From Salinispira pacifica (lineage in GTDB: Bacteria; Spirochaetota; Spirochaetia; DSM-27196; Salinispiraceae): 64,000 bases of DNA. Made by a program: the position numbers and the translations under genes. The notes under the pieces are model-generated. The model was not told the DNA's origin, did not search any database, and saw only the letters and a program-made list of their open reading frames with translations. Of the stretch, positions 27,661-36,622 are shown in pieces (the first letter of the stretch is position 1; each line of letters begins with the position of its first letter). The stretch lies in NCBI RefSeq assembly GCF_000507245.1, contig NC_023035.1:2647570-2711569 (forward strand). The letters run 5' to 3'.

Positions 27661-29013
27661 ATGATCGAATCAAAAAACGTTGAGAGACTTGAAAACAGCA
27701 AGGTGCGTCTTTCGGTAACCGTCGCAAAAGAGGCTGCTCAGAAAGAATATGACGGCCTGCTGAAGCAATATTCAAAAAAAGCTCATATCAAGGGCTTTCG
27801 CCCCGGCAAGGCTCCGGCAGCAGTTCTTGAACAGAAATTCGGCGACAGCATTCGGGTGGAAGCCGCTCAAAAGCTGATCGAGGAGAGTCTGAAGACGATT
27901 TATGAAGAAATCGATGAGAAGCCTCTTCAGTACGCCGCCCCGGAACTGGACGGGGAGCTGGAATTCAACCCCGGTCAGGAGTTCAAGTTCGCAGTAACCT
28001 ACGATATTTTTCCCGAAGTTGATGTGAAGGAAGCCGGCGGCATAACCGTGGAAGAGCCTCAGGTTACCATTGGAAAAGACGCCATTGAAGCGGAACTGAA
28101 GCAAATTCAGGAACAGAATGCCATTGTGAGCGAAAAATCCGAAGGTACCGTGGAAAAAGACAATATCATCACCATCAATTATTCCGAACTTGATGAAAAC
28201 GGTGAAGAGATCCAGGGAAGCAGCCGGGAGGATTACAGCTTCACCGTAGGAAGCGGATACAATCTCTATAAGATCGATGACGATGTTCTGGGTATGAAAC
28301 TTGATGAGGAAAAAACCTTCACCAAGAAGTACGGTGATGACGTTGACGACCCATCTCTGGCCGGAGAGACCAAAAATATCAAAGTAAAAGTTACCAAGAT
28401 CAAGGAGAAGGATCTTCCCGAGCTGGATGATGAACTTGCCCAAGACGTGGATGAGAAATACTCCACCCTGGATGATCTGAAAAAAGACATTAAGAAGCGT
28501 CTGGCTACCAACAAGGACAACCAGCTGCGGAAGGTGAAAACCGATGCCCTGGTTGAACAGCTGGTGGAAAAGAATCCCGTAGAGCTTCCCGACAGCATGG
28601 TTCAGGCCGAACTCAATGCCAACTGGCAGAATTTTATCCGTCAGTTCGGCGGCGATGAGAAAATGGTTGAATCTCTTCTGGGAGCCCAGAACAATACCCG
28701 GGAAACACTGTTCAATGAATGGCGCCCCGGCGCAGAACAGAGACTCAAGAGCCAGATCATCCTCTCCAAGCTCATTGAAGACCGGGAAATCGAGGCTTCC
28801 GACGAGGAAGTTGACACTGAAATCAAGAAAGTCGCCGATCAGAACAACATGAGCGAAGAAGAAGTGCGGAACTACTATCAGCAGAACCAGATGATGGAAT
28901 ACATCCGCCAGGACATCAAAGAACGCAAACTGGTGGACCGGCTACTGGAAGAGAATACCGTGAAGAAAGGGAAAAAAGTGAAGTATCTGGACTTCATTCA
29001 GTCAAATGCGTAG
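27661..29013 (+). CDS. tig: Trigger factor, ribosome-associated chaperone and prolyl isomerase
   Basis: 450 aa, standard size. The N-terminal ribosome-binding domain carries the signature GFRPGKAPAAVLEQKFG (about residues 43-59). The FKBP-type PPIase domain follows at about 155-245 and the helical C-terminal chaperone domain at 250-430. The true start is ATG 27661, with CAGGAG 8 bases upstream; the open frame extends 135 bases further upstream into the tRNA terminator and is not coding. It heads the tig-clpP-clpX-lon run, an arrangement common in bacteria, linking nascent-chain folding with degradation. It is very acidic overall. Confidence 0.97.
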   Translation: MIESKNVERLENSKVRLSVTVAKEAAQKEYDGLLKQYSKKAHIKGFRPGKAPAAVLEQKFGDSIRVEAAQKLIEESLKTIYEEIDEKPLQYAAPELDGELEFNPGQEFKFAVTYDIFPEVDVKEAGGITVEEPQVTIGKDAIEAELKQIQEQNAIVSEKSEGTVEKDNIITINYSELDENGEEIQGSSREDYSFTVGSGYNLYKIDDDVLGMKLDEEKTFTKKYGDDVDDPSLAGETKNIKVKVTKIKEKDLPELDDELAQDVDEKYSTLDDLKKDIKKRLATNKDNQLRKVKTDALVEQLVEKNPVELPDSMVQAELNANWQNFIRQFGGDEKMVESLLGAQNNTRETLFNEWRPGAEQRLKSQIILSKLIEDREIEASDEEVDTEIKKVADQNNMSEEEVRNYYQQNQMMEYIRQDIKERKLVDRLLEENTVKKGKKVKYLDFIQSNA

Positions 29014-29046
29014 ATTGTAGGGAAAATCAATTAACAGGAACTCAGT

Positions 29047-29652
29047 ATGAACGTACAAAATAACAATCTTGTTCCGGTGGTAATCGAGCAAACCGGTGTT
29101 GGCGAACGCAGTTACGACATTTACAGCCGGCTCCTGAAAGACCGCATTATTTTCCTGGACGGCGAAATACACGATATTAACGCAGACATAGTGGTGGCAC
29201 AGCTGCTGTTTCTGGAAAGCCAGGATCCGGATAAAGATATTTCCCTGTATATCAATTCGCCCGGCGGGTCGGTAACCGCCGGACTGGCCATTTACGATAC
29301 CATTCAGTACATCAGGGCGGACGTACAGACCATCTGTATGGGACAGGCTGCCAGCATGGCCGCCGTTCTGCTGGCCTCGGGTACGGCGGGAAAACGTCTG
29401 GCACTGCCCTCCTCCAGGGTGCTTCTTCATCAGCCCTGGGGCGGCGTTCAGGGTCAGGCCAGCGACATCGGTATTCAGGCCCGGGAAATGGTTCGACTGA
29501 AAAACCTGCTCATCGATATTTTCGTGAACCACAGCGGACAGGACCGGGATACGGTAATCCGGGATCTTGAGCGGGACTTTTTCATGGGCGCTGAAGAAAG
29601 CAAGGAATACGGCATCGTGGACAGTGTACTTGTCCGGGGGAAGAATGAGTAA
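29047..29652 (+). CDS. clpP: ATP-dependent Clp protease proteolytic subunit
   Basis: Serine peptidase that forms two stacked heptamers; 201 aa. The catalytic triad is visible: Ser in [14 protein letters not shown] (M-A-S form), His in [14 protein letters not shown], and Asp in [14 protein letters not shown]. The N-terminus VPVVIEQTG-like and [19 protein letters not shown] match the family. It begins 33 bases after tig and its last 8 bases overlap clpX, so ClpP and ClpX are co-translated. Confidence 0.97.
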   Translation: MNVQNNNLVPVVIEQTGVGERSYDIYSRLLKDRIIFLDGEIHDINADIVVAQLLFLESQDPDKDISLYINSPGGSVTAGLAIYDTIQYIRADVQTICMGQAASMAAVLLASGTAGKRLALPSSRVLLHQPWGGVQGQASDIGIQAREMVRLKNLLIDIFVNHSGQDRDTVIRDLERDFFMGAEESKEYGIVDSVLVRGKNE

Positions 29653-30883
29653 AAAAACAGACAACAACAAATCATGTTCGTTCTGCGGCAAGCCCGGGGA
29701 TTATGCCCGAAGGCTTATCGCAGGACCGGGTGTTTACATCTGCGATGAATGTGTAAATGTCTGTAAGAAAATTCTTGATGAAGAAGAGGATGAGATCACC
29801 ACGGACTTCCTTGATGAAGTCCCCAGTCCTCAGGAAATCAAGGAATATCTGGATGAATATGTGGTGGGTCAGGACCCTGCAAAAAAGGTTCTCTCCGTGG
29901 CAGTGTACAATCACTACAAACGGATAACCCAGAAACATCATCTCGAAGACGATATTGAAATAGAAAAATCCAATGTTCTCATGCTGGGCCCCACCGGTAC
30001 GGGAAAAACCCTGCTTGCACGGACTCTTGCCCGGAAACTGAAGGTGCCGTTTGCAATAGCCGACGCCACCACCCTCACCGAGGCGGGTTACGTGGGGGAA
30101 GATGTGGAGAACATCCTGCTGAAGCTGTATCAGGCGGCGGGACAGGATGTATCAGCCACCGAACGGGGCATTATCTACATCGATGAAATTGATAAAATCG
30201 GCCGGAAGGGCGAAAATGTTTCCATAACCCGGGATGTGAGCGGTGAAGGTGTACAGCAGGCCCTGCTGAAAATCATTGAGGGCAGCATCGCATCCGTACC
30301 CCCCCAGGGCGGACGGAAACATCCCAGCCAGGAAATGATCAAAATCGATACCAGCAATATTCTGTTCATACTGGGCGGAGCATTTGTAGGCCTGGACAAG
30401 ATTATTGAAGGCCGAATTTCCGAACACCCCATGGGATTCGGAGCTACTGTGAAACCCAAACATGAGGATACGGCTGCATTGTTTAAATCCCTGCACCCCG
30501 ACGACCTGGTGAAATTCGGACTGATTCCGGAGTTCGTGGGACGTCTTCCCATCCATGTGGCACTGGACAAACTGCAGGAAGAAGATCTGGTACGAATACT
30601 TCTGGAACCCCGGAACTCCATCGTGAAGCAGTACACCGCCAGCCTGAAACTGGATGATGTTGAACTGAAATTCGATGAAGATGCGGTAAAAGCCATTGCC
30701 GGAACTGCTATCAGCAGAAAAACCGGTGCCCGTGGACTGCGTTCCATTGTAGAATCCACAATGATCGACATCATGTTTGACCTTCCCTCCATAGAAGGGG
30801 AAAAACAGGTTATTATTACCGAAGAAGTGGTAATCAACGGTACACGGCCGGAAATAATTCAGAAAACGAAGAAAACTGCCTGA
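29645..30883 (+). CDS. clpX: ATP-dependent Clp protease ATP-binding subunit ClpX
   Basis: 412 aa hexameric AAA+ unfoldase that feeds substrates to ClpP. The N-terminal zinc-binding domain has CSFCGK and CDEC pairs (residues ~10-45). Walker A GPTGTGKT, pore loop GYVGEDVEN, Walker [12 protein letters not shown], sensor 2 [10 protein letters not shown] are present, and the IGF loop that docks ClpP is seen as part of the family region. The start at 29645 is chosen because it begins [14 protein letters not shown]; an in-frame ATG at 29567 lies inside clpP. The overlap with clpP is 8 bases. Confidence 0.97.
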   Translation: MSKKTDNNKSCSFCGKPGDYARRLIAGPGVYICDECVNVCKKILDEEEDEITTDFLDEVPSPQEIKEYLDEYVVGQDPAKKVLSVAVYNHYKRITQKHHLEDDIEIEKSNVLMLGPTGTGKTLLARTLARKLKVPFAIADATTLTEAGYVGEDVENILLKLYQAAGQDVSATERGIIYIDEIDKIGRKGENVSITRDVSGEGVQQALLKIIEGSIASVPPQGGRKHPSQEMIKIDTSNILFILGGAFVGLDKIIEGRISEHPMGFGATVKPKHEDTAALFKSLHPDDLVKFGLIPEFVGRLPIHVALDKLQEEDLVRILLEPRNSIVKQYTASLKLDDVELKFDEDAVKAIAGTAISRKTGARGLRSIVESTMIDIMFDLPSIEGEKQVIITEEVVINGTRPEIIQKTKKTA

Positions 30884-30908
30884 TACTTCCAATATAACGA
30901 GGCAGAAT

Positions 30909-33416
30909 ATGAAAATATTCACGAAACCAAAGGCTGGAGGGGCAGTAAACGAACTGCCCCTTATTGCCATTAAAGATCTTGTACTCTTCCCCCATTCCGC
31001 CAGCCCGGTGTACATCCAGAAATCCGCCGGGCTCAAATCTGTGGAACAGGCCATGTCCGGCAAGCGTCAGATCATGCTTGCCTATTTCAGCGGTGACGAG
31101 ACTGCCCTGAAGATGGAAAATCTGAACACAGTGGGTACGGTTGCCCGGATCGTCCAGGTGATGAAGCTGCCCAACAACAGCTCCCGAATTCTCCTGGAAG
31201 GAGTTGAACGGGGGGAAATTCAGAGCATACATCAGAATGACGGCATATTTACCGCCAAAGTGCAAAGCCTTTCTCTGGAGAACCAGCTCACACCGGATGT
31301 GGCAACCCGCATGCGGGCTCTTCAGGATAATTTCAAAACCTTCGCAAGAGACAACAAAAAAATTCCCCGGGAACTGCTTCAGGCCATCGGCAGAGCGGAT
31401 AACCCCCATAATCTCATTGATCAGATCCTCTCCCAGACCGGTATTCCCTATCAGCGAAAGCTTGAGTTTCTGAACCAGACCGACACCATTCAAAGGCTGG
31501 ATGACCTTGCCCTGGAGCTGGAATCGGAGACGGAGATTCAAAGTCTCCGCAAGGATATCAGCAAAAGAGTCAAACAGCGGATGGACGACAACCATCGGGA
31601 ATTTGTGATCAATGAACAGATCAAGGAGCTCAACAAGGAGCTGGGAAAGGAAGAAAGCGATCCTACCGGGGTGAAGGAACTGGAGCGGCATTTTGAGCAG
31701 GCCGACCTTCCGGAAGAAGTTCAGGCCAAGGTGGAAACCGAGCTGAAGCGGCTGAAACGCCTCCAGCCCATCAGCCCCGAGGCGGGAATTCTCCGGGGCT
31801 ACCTGGAATGGATTGCCGACCTTCCCTGGAATAATTTCAGTGAGGACCGGATCGACCTGGATGAAGCGGCATCCATTCTCGACCAGGATCATTACAACAT
31901 GAAGGAACCGAAGGACCGGATACTGGACTTCCTTGCGGTACTTCAGATGAAGCAGAACATGAAAGGTCCCATTCTCTGTTTCGTCGGACCTCCGGGAACC
32001 GGGAAAACCAGCCTGGGGAAAAGCCTTGCCCGGGCCATGGGCCGGGAATTTGTCCGTATCAGCCTGGGAGGTGTGAGGGATGAAGCAGAAATCCGGGGAC
32101 ACCGCCGAACCTATGTGGGCGCCCTGCCCGGTAAGATCATTCAGGGACTGAAGCGGGCCGGAAGTTCAAACCCCGTATTTCTTCTGGACGAAATAGATAA
32201 GCTCTCTTCCGATCATCGGGGAGACCCCAGTTCCGCACTTCTTGAAGTACTGGATCCGGAACAGAATAAAAACTTCGTGGACCATTACATGGAGGTGGCG
32301 GTGGATCTTTCCAAAGTGCTATTTGTCACCACCGCCAACAGCCTTCACGGAATTCCATATCCTCTCCTGGACCGGATGGAAATCATCCAGATCCCAGGCT
32401 ATACATCAATCGAGAAGAGTAAAATCGCCGAAGGATTCATAATCCCCAAGCAGCTGAAAGAACATGGTCTGGATTGGGCAGATGTAAAATTCTCCAAGGA
32501 AGCTGTCAAAACGGTGATCGACGGATATACCCGGGAAAGCGGCGTGCGGAATCTTGAGCGGGAAATCGCCAAGGCTCTTCGGAAAATCGCCCGCAAAGCG
32601 GTTGAGGACGGCATTATCCCCCCTCAGGAAGTATCTGACACCGATATCGACTCCGGGGAAGCAGAACCTTCAGAAACCGATCAAGCCGACAAAAGCGACA
32701 CTCCACAGGACGTCTCTGAACAGGATGCCGCTGAACAGGACGGCTCTGAACCAGACGATGCGGCACATCCGGAATTTAAATTCCATGTGGGTACCCGGGA
32801 TGTGAAAAAGCTGCTGGGCACCAGAAAATTCGACACGGATATTCTCTACAAGGATAATCCGGCGGGGCTCGTGTACGGGATGGCCTGGACAGAGCTGGGC
32901 GGGAAGCTGCTTCCCGTGGAAGCCATTATCCTCAACCCCGAAGGATCGGGAGATATGACTCTCACCGGCAGTCTGGGAGATGTTATGAAGGAGAGCGCCC
33001 GAATAGCTCTCTCGGTTGCCCGAAAAATCATCGAAGACGGTGTGCTGGAAGTGGAATCTGATATTGCAGTCAAGGCGGACATTCACATTCATGTTCCCGA
33101 AGGCGCCATCCCCAAAGACGGCCCAAGCGCCGGTATCACCCTCACAACTGCCCTGCTGTCCATCTTTAGCGGAAAACAGCTGCCCGAATTCACCGCCATG
33201 ACCGGTGAGATCACCCTGACCGGGAGAATCCTGCCGGTGGGAGGAATCAAGGAAAAAGTACTGGCCGCCCACAGAAACGGGTTCAAGACCATTCTGCTTC
33301 CGGCAAAAAATTCAAAGGATTACGAAGAACTTCCCCCGGAGGTGAAAAAAGCAGTCACATTTCATTTCGTAGAGGATATTCATCAGGCAATCTCACATAT
33401 TTTTCTTGCAGAATAA
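30909..33416 (+). CDS. lon: ATP-dependent Lon protease with acidic insert
   Basis: 835 aa single-chain AAA+ protease. N-terminal substrate-recognition domain starts LPLIAIKDLVLFPHS; Walker [13 protein letters not shown]; Walker B VFLLDEIDKLSS; proteolytic Ser in PKDGPSAGITL and Lys in GGIKEKVLAAHR. Between the AAA+ lid and protease domain (about residues 575-620) sits a 45-residue insert made almost only of Asp, Glu, Ser, Gln and Pro (QDVSEQDAAEQDGSEP), likely a flexible acidic linker. It follows clpX by 25 bases, so degradation genes are grouped. The insert does not disrupt the flanking conserved sequence. Confidence 0.96.
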   Translation: MKIFTKPKAGGAVNELPLIAIKDLVLFPHSASPVYIQKSAGLKSVEQAMSGKRQIMLAYFSGDETALKMENLNTVGTVARIVQVMKLPNNSSRILLEGVERGEIQSIHQNDGIFTAKVQSLSLENQLTPDVATRMRALQDNFKTFARDNKKIPRELLQAIGRADNPHNLIDQILSQTGIPYQRKLEFLNQTDTIQRLDDLALELESETEIQSLRKDISKRVKQRMDDNHREFVINEQIKELNKELGKEESDPTGVKELERHFEQADLPEEVQAKVETELKRLKRLQPISPEAGILRGYLEWIADLPWNNFSEDRIDLDEAASILDQDHYNMKEPKDRILDFLAVLQMKQNMKGPILCFVGPPGTGKTSLGKSLARAMGREFVRISLGGVRDEAEIRGHRRTYVGALPGKIIQGLKRAGSSNPVFLLDEIDKLSSDHRGDPSSALLEVLDPEQNKNFVDHYMEVAVDLSKVLFVTTANSLHGIPYPLLDRMEIIQIPGYTSIEKSKIAEGFIIPKQLKEHGLDWADVKFSKEAVKTVIDGYTRESGVRNLEREIAKALRKIARKAVEDGIIPPQEVSDTDIDSGEAEPSETDQADKSDTPQDVSEQDAAEQDGSEPDDAAHPEFKFHVGTRDVKKLLGTRKFDTDILYKDNPAGLVYGMAWTELGGKLLPVEAIILNPEGSGDMTLTGSLGDVMKESARIALSVARKIIEDGVLEVESDIAVKADIHIHVPEGAIPKDGPSAGITLTTALLSIFSGKQLPEFTAMTGEITLTGRILPVGGIKEKVLAAHRNGFKTILLPAKNSKDYEELPPEVKKAVTFHFVEDIHQAISHIFLAE

Positions 33417-33467
33417 GTTAGCCTTACCCTATACTTTAATGGAGAGCAGCTATTTGAGGAGGCAATT

Positions 33468-33893
33468 GTGGTAAACCTACGGAAGGCACTGGGTGTCGCA
33501 GTTTTTTTTCTGATTCTGGCCACATTCCCGCTTACATCCCAGGAAGTACCGGAAGAGAATTCATCGGTATACTATGTGAAAAGTCTTGTGATTAATCAGA
33601 TCGCCATCGGCGATTACGGCTACAGAGTTACCTATCTGAACGGCAGAGGCAGACTGCATAACGCCTACCTGCCCCACGAATGGTTCTCGGCAGCTGCAGG
33701 TCAGGGGGAGCAGATTGAAACCTGGTCCAAATCCGCACCGTATATGGAAGTCTATTACGAAAACGGAGCCTTTTCCCATGTGAGGATTTTTGTCATTCCC
33801 ACATATGACCACATCAGCTGGACGGTTCTCAGGGATGACGAGGACACCGAGCAGAACTTCACTGCGGATACGCTGGAAATCAACTACAACTGA
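33468..33893 (+). CDS. Small exported protein of unknown function
   Basis: 141 aa with a signal peptide (ALGVAVFFLILATFPLTS, cleavage near TSQ) and a mature domain of beta-type character (YYVKSLVINQIAIGDYGYRV; YMEVYYENGAFSHVRIFV). No Cys and no lipobox. The start is GTG at 33468, supported by GAGGAGG 4 bases before. It lies 51 bases after lon and 15 bases before nrnA, so it may be cotranscribed. It is not recognised; location is probably periplasmic. Confidence 0.75.
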   Translation: MVNLRKALGVAVFFLILATFPLTSQEVPEENSSVYYVKSLVINQIAIGDYGYRVTYLNGRGRLHNAYLPHEWFSAAAGQGEQIETWSKSAPYMEVYYENGAFSHVRIFVIPTYDHISWTVLRDDEDTEQNFTADTLEINYN

Positions 33894-33908
33894 GGCCAAA
33901 ACCCATAG

Positions 33909-34895
33909 ATGCAATATACGCCGGTCCCCCCATCTCTTATCGATTTAATCGCTACTCATGATCTATTCTATATAGTCTCCCATGTGGATCCCGACGGAGA
34001 CTGTATAGGTTCCAGTCTTGCACTGGGGGAATTTCTTACACGGCTGGGCAAAAGCGTGCAGTATTTTAACGAGGGGCCCTTCGGTCGAAGGGAGATCAAG
34101 GAGTTCGCCCACTTCTTCCACTCCGGTTTCAGCCGGGAGCATCGGCGCAATAAGGACAGTGCGGTGGCGGTGGTCCTGGACTGTTCCACTCTGGACCGTA
34201 TCGGTTCGCTGGCGGATGATGTGGCGGACATGACCACAGCAGTGATAGATCATCACAGCAGCGGCAGAGATTTCGGGGATGTGAAGTTCATTAACCCGAG
34301 CTGCCCATCCACTAGCCTTCTTGTCCAGCAGCTGATTGAAAGCCTTGGCGAAAAACCTACTCTGAAAGAATCCGAGTATATATTTTTCGCCTTCGCCACC
34401 GATACGGGCTTTTTTCGCCATTTGGGAGAAAATTCTCAGGCCAGTTTTCAGCTGGTTGCAAAGCTGGTGGAAGCCGGAGCTTCTCCTAGAAGGATGTATG
34501 AACAGATATCCAGCGGAGTAAGTCTGGAAAGCCGCCAGCATCTGGGAATGCTTCTCAACAGGGTTGAAAGCCATTTTCAGGGTAAATTCCTGTATACCTG
34601 GGAAAATCTTCAGGAGATCAACAGCTACGGTCGAACTAACCGGGACTCAGACAGTCTCTACCAGCAGCTGATGAATGTGGAAGGGGTTGAAATCCTGTTG
34701 GTACTCCGGGAAGAAGAACCGGGAAAGGCAGCCGGTAGCATTCGAACCCGCGAGGTCATAGATGCAGGCAAACTGGCAGCCCGTTTCGGCGGGGGAGGAC
34801 ATGCCCGGGCAGCGGGTTTTCTCAGCGATCTCAGCGTGGAAGAGACCCGTAAACAGGTATTTCCTGTTATCGAGAAGCTGCTCTCCTCGTTGTAA
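33909..34895 (+). CDS. nrnA: DHH/DHHA1 phosphoesterase, NrnA-like
   Basis: 328 aa, the size of bifunctional oligoribonuclease/pAp phosphatase NrnA. The DHH domain motifs are VSHVDPDGDCIGSSLAL (about 24-40), VVLDCSTLDRIG, DHHSSGRDFG and TDTGFFRH; the DHHA1 domain has the substrate-binding GGGGHARAAGF near residue 293. The family degrades short RNA oligonucleotides to mononucleotides and/or 3'-phosphoadenosine-5'-phosphate to AMP using divalent metals. Some members instead cleave cyclic-dinucleotide linear products, so exact specificity cannot be fixed here. It lies in a housekeeping run before a sigma-like gene and rdgB. Confidence 0.88.
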   Translation: MQYTPVPPSLIDLIATHDLFYIVSHVDPDGDCIGSSLALGEFLTRLGKSVQYFNEGPFGRREIKEFAHFFHSGFSREHRRNKDSAVAVVLDCSTLDRIGSLADDVADMTTAVIDHHSSGRDFGDVKFINPSCPSTSLLVQQLIESLGEKPTLKESEYIFFAFATDTGFFRHLGENSQASFQLVAKLVEAGASPRRMYEQISSGVSLESRQHLGMLLNRVESHFQGKFLYTWENLQEINSYGRTNRDSDSLYQQLMNVEGVEILLVLREEEPGKAAGSIRTREVIDAGKLAARFGGGGHARAAGFLSDLSVEETRKQVFPVIEKLLSSL

Positions 34896-35003
34896 GAACC
34901 GGAGCCGCACATGGATTCCTTACAGATATAAACATGTAAAAAGATCTTCGGAATACAATCAGGTCGGGTTTTTCCCCGGTTATGGTATTAAGGAGATATG
35001 ACC

Positions 35004-35876
35004 ATGAACCTTACACAGAAAGTGATTTGCTATCAGCGGGGAAGGTGGACTCTCACGGCACTTCTCCAGGACATCCGAATCCTGCTTACCAGGTGGCTGA
35101 TACGGGACTTTCACTGGTCCCAGGAAGATGCAGACGATTTCTTTTTCCAGATCAGACCCAAGGTGATTCGGCATATCCGACGTTTTCATTTTGAAAACAC
35201 AAGCTTCTCCCACTACCTGCGGAAAATGGTCAGCCGACAGGTGTACAGCTACCAGAGCGGCATACTTCAGAACAGAAAGCGCAGCGAGCACATAGCAGCT
35301 CATATCTCCCGCTCGTATTTGCCGGTTGTTTCGGGCCTTCATCTCCAGTATGAAACCCGGGAAGGGCTGTGGCCTGAGTCCCGCACTCCCGACGAGGAGT
35401 ACTTCAGAAAAGATATTTCCCGTCATATAGAAGAGGACGCCCGGGACGGCACAGATGACCCGGAACCACGGTTCATGGAGAGTGAAAAAAGAAACCTCCT
35501 GATCCACTCGCTGAAAGAGTCTATTCATTGGGATGATGCGGTAATCTCCCGTCTCAGCAGGGAAACGGGCATCAGCACCACCAGGATCCTGGGGTATCGG
35601 CAGGAACTGTTTACCTGCATTGAGAAAAAGCTGGAGAGAAAAAACAAGCTTCAGGATATTAACACAAGGAAATATCTGAAGCTCAGTTTCGGCCCCCAGG
35701 ACACAGCGCTTCAGGAGGGCAGAAGGGAGCGCTACCATCGATCCACTCAAAAACTGAAGCGATGCAGCATCAAACCCACTCACAGAGATATCGCAAACTG
35801 CACCGGCATTCCCAAAGGTACGGTGGACAGCAATCTTCATAAAGGTCTCAGAAGGAACTTGAAGGGCGGACATTAA
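35004..35876 (+). CDS. Divergent sigma-factor-like protein (region 2 and region 4-like)
   Basis: 290 aa. ATG 35004 is preferred over the ATG at 34998 because AGGAG (34991-34995) is 8 bases before it and only 2 before the other. Residues ~20-75 resemble sigma70 region 2 (SQEDADDFFFQIRPKVIRHI; FENTSFSHYLRKMVSRQ, the helix pattern with aromatic residues). The C-terminal segment THRDIANCTGIPKGTVDSNL resembles the helix-turn-helix of region 4, where GTVxSxLHRAR is typical. The middle ~100 residues are not recognised and overall length exceeds ECF sigma factors. No anti-sigma gene is adjacent. It could also be another DNA-binding helical protein. Confidence 0.5.
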   Translation: MNLTQKVICYQRGRWTLTALLQDIRILLTRWLIRDFHWSQEDADDFFFQIRPKVIRHIRRFHFENTSFSHYLRKMVSRQVYSYQSGILQNRKRSEHIAAHISRSYLPVVSGLHLQYETREGLWPESRTPDEEYFRKDISRHIEEDARDGTDDPEPRFMESEKRNLLIHSLKESIHWDDAVISRLSRETGISTTRILGYRQELFTCIEKKLERKNKLQDINTRKYLKLSFGPQDTALQEGRRERYHRSTQKLKRCSIKPTHRDIANCTGIPKGTVDSNLHKGLRRNLKGGH

Positions 35877-35894
35877 GCCGCTATTCTTAGCTCC

Positions 35895-36512
35895 ATGGAT
35901 ATACTCGTAGCCAGCAATAACCATCATAAAATCGAAGAATTGTCCCTCATTCTGCCGGGACACCACCTGATACCGGTGAACAGGTATCTGGAGGACTTCG
36001 ATCCCGAGGAAACCGGCAGCACATTCCTGGAAAACAGTCTGATTAAATCCCGCAGTCTCTTCCATCGCCTCTCCCCGGAGGACCGGGAAATCCTTGCGGT
36101 TCTCGCCGATGATTCAGGGCTTTCTGTGGATGCTCTGAACGGAAGACCGGGCATTTATTCATCCCGCTTCGGCCATCATGAAGCAGGACGTACACTCAGT
36201 TCGGAAGAACAGAATTCCCTACTCCTGGAAAAACTGGCCGGTCTTCCCCCATCCCGAAGAAGCGCGCGCTATATCTGCTGCATGAGTCTGATCCTGGATT
36301 CAAACCGGATATATACCGCTCAGGAAAGCTGGGAAGGCCGCATTGCCGCCACGCCATCTTCTGCCGCGGGCGGCTTCGGATACGATCCAATCTTCTGGCT
36401 TCCCGGGAAAGAGTGTACGGTTGCGGACATAAGCGCTGAGGAGAAACGTTTGCTCAGTCACCGGGGAAAAGCCGCCCGAGCAATAGCCGCAATGCTCCCG
36501 GATAATCCATAG
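35895..36512 (+). CDS. rdgB: XTP/dITP diphosphatase (RdgB/HAM1 family)
   Basis: Hydrolyses non-canonical purine triphosphates (dITP, XTP) to monophosphates, cleaning the nucleotide pool. 205 aa, normal length. Motifs: ASNNHHKIEE at the N-terminus, GSTFLENSLIKSR (the TFxENxxxK element), LADDSGLSVDALNGRPGIYS, AAGGFGYDPIFW and SHRGKA at the C-terminus. Start ATG 35895 is 19 bases after the sigma-like gene; the two may be cotranscribed. Confidence 0.95.
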   Translation: MDILVASNNHHKIEELSLILPGHHLIPVNRYLEDFDPEETGSTFLENSLIKSRSLFHRLSPEDREILAVLADDSGLSVDALNGRPGIYSSRFGHHEAGRTLSSEEQNSLLLEKLAGLPPSRRSARYICCMSLILDSNRIYTAQESWEGRIAATPSSAAGGFGYDPIFWLPGKECTVADISAEEKRLLSHRGKAARAIAAMLPDNP

Positions 36513-36622
36513 CCGGATTTCCCATCCACGTTATTCAGTGTTATATTGTTCTCATCAGTGCTGCGGCCGGTTCTCTTTGGTGGAGCAGGCATATCAGCAG
36601 AAACAAATTTTAGGAGAAGTCA

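Noticed and set aside
29567-29644. Upstream start of ClpX inside clpP
   Set aside because: ClpX family starts with the zinc domain right after MSKK at 29645; the extra 26 residues are clpP sequence read in another frame.
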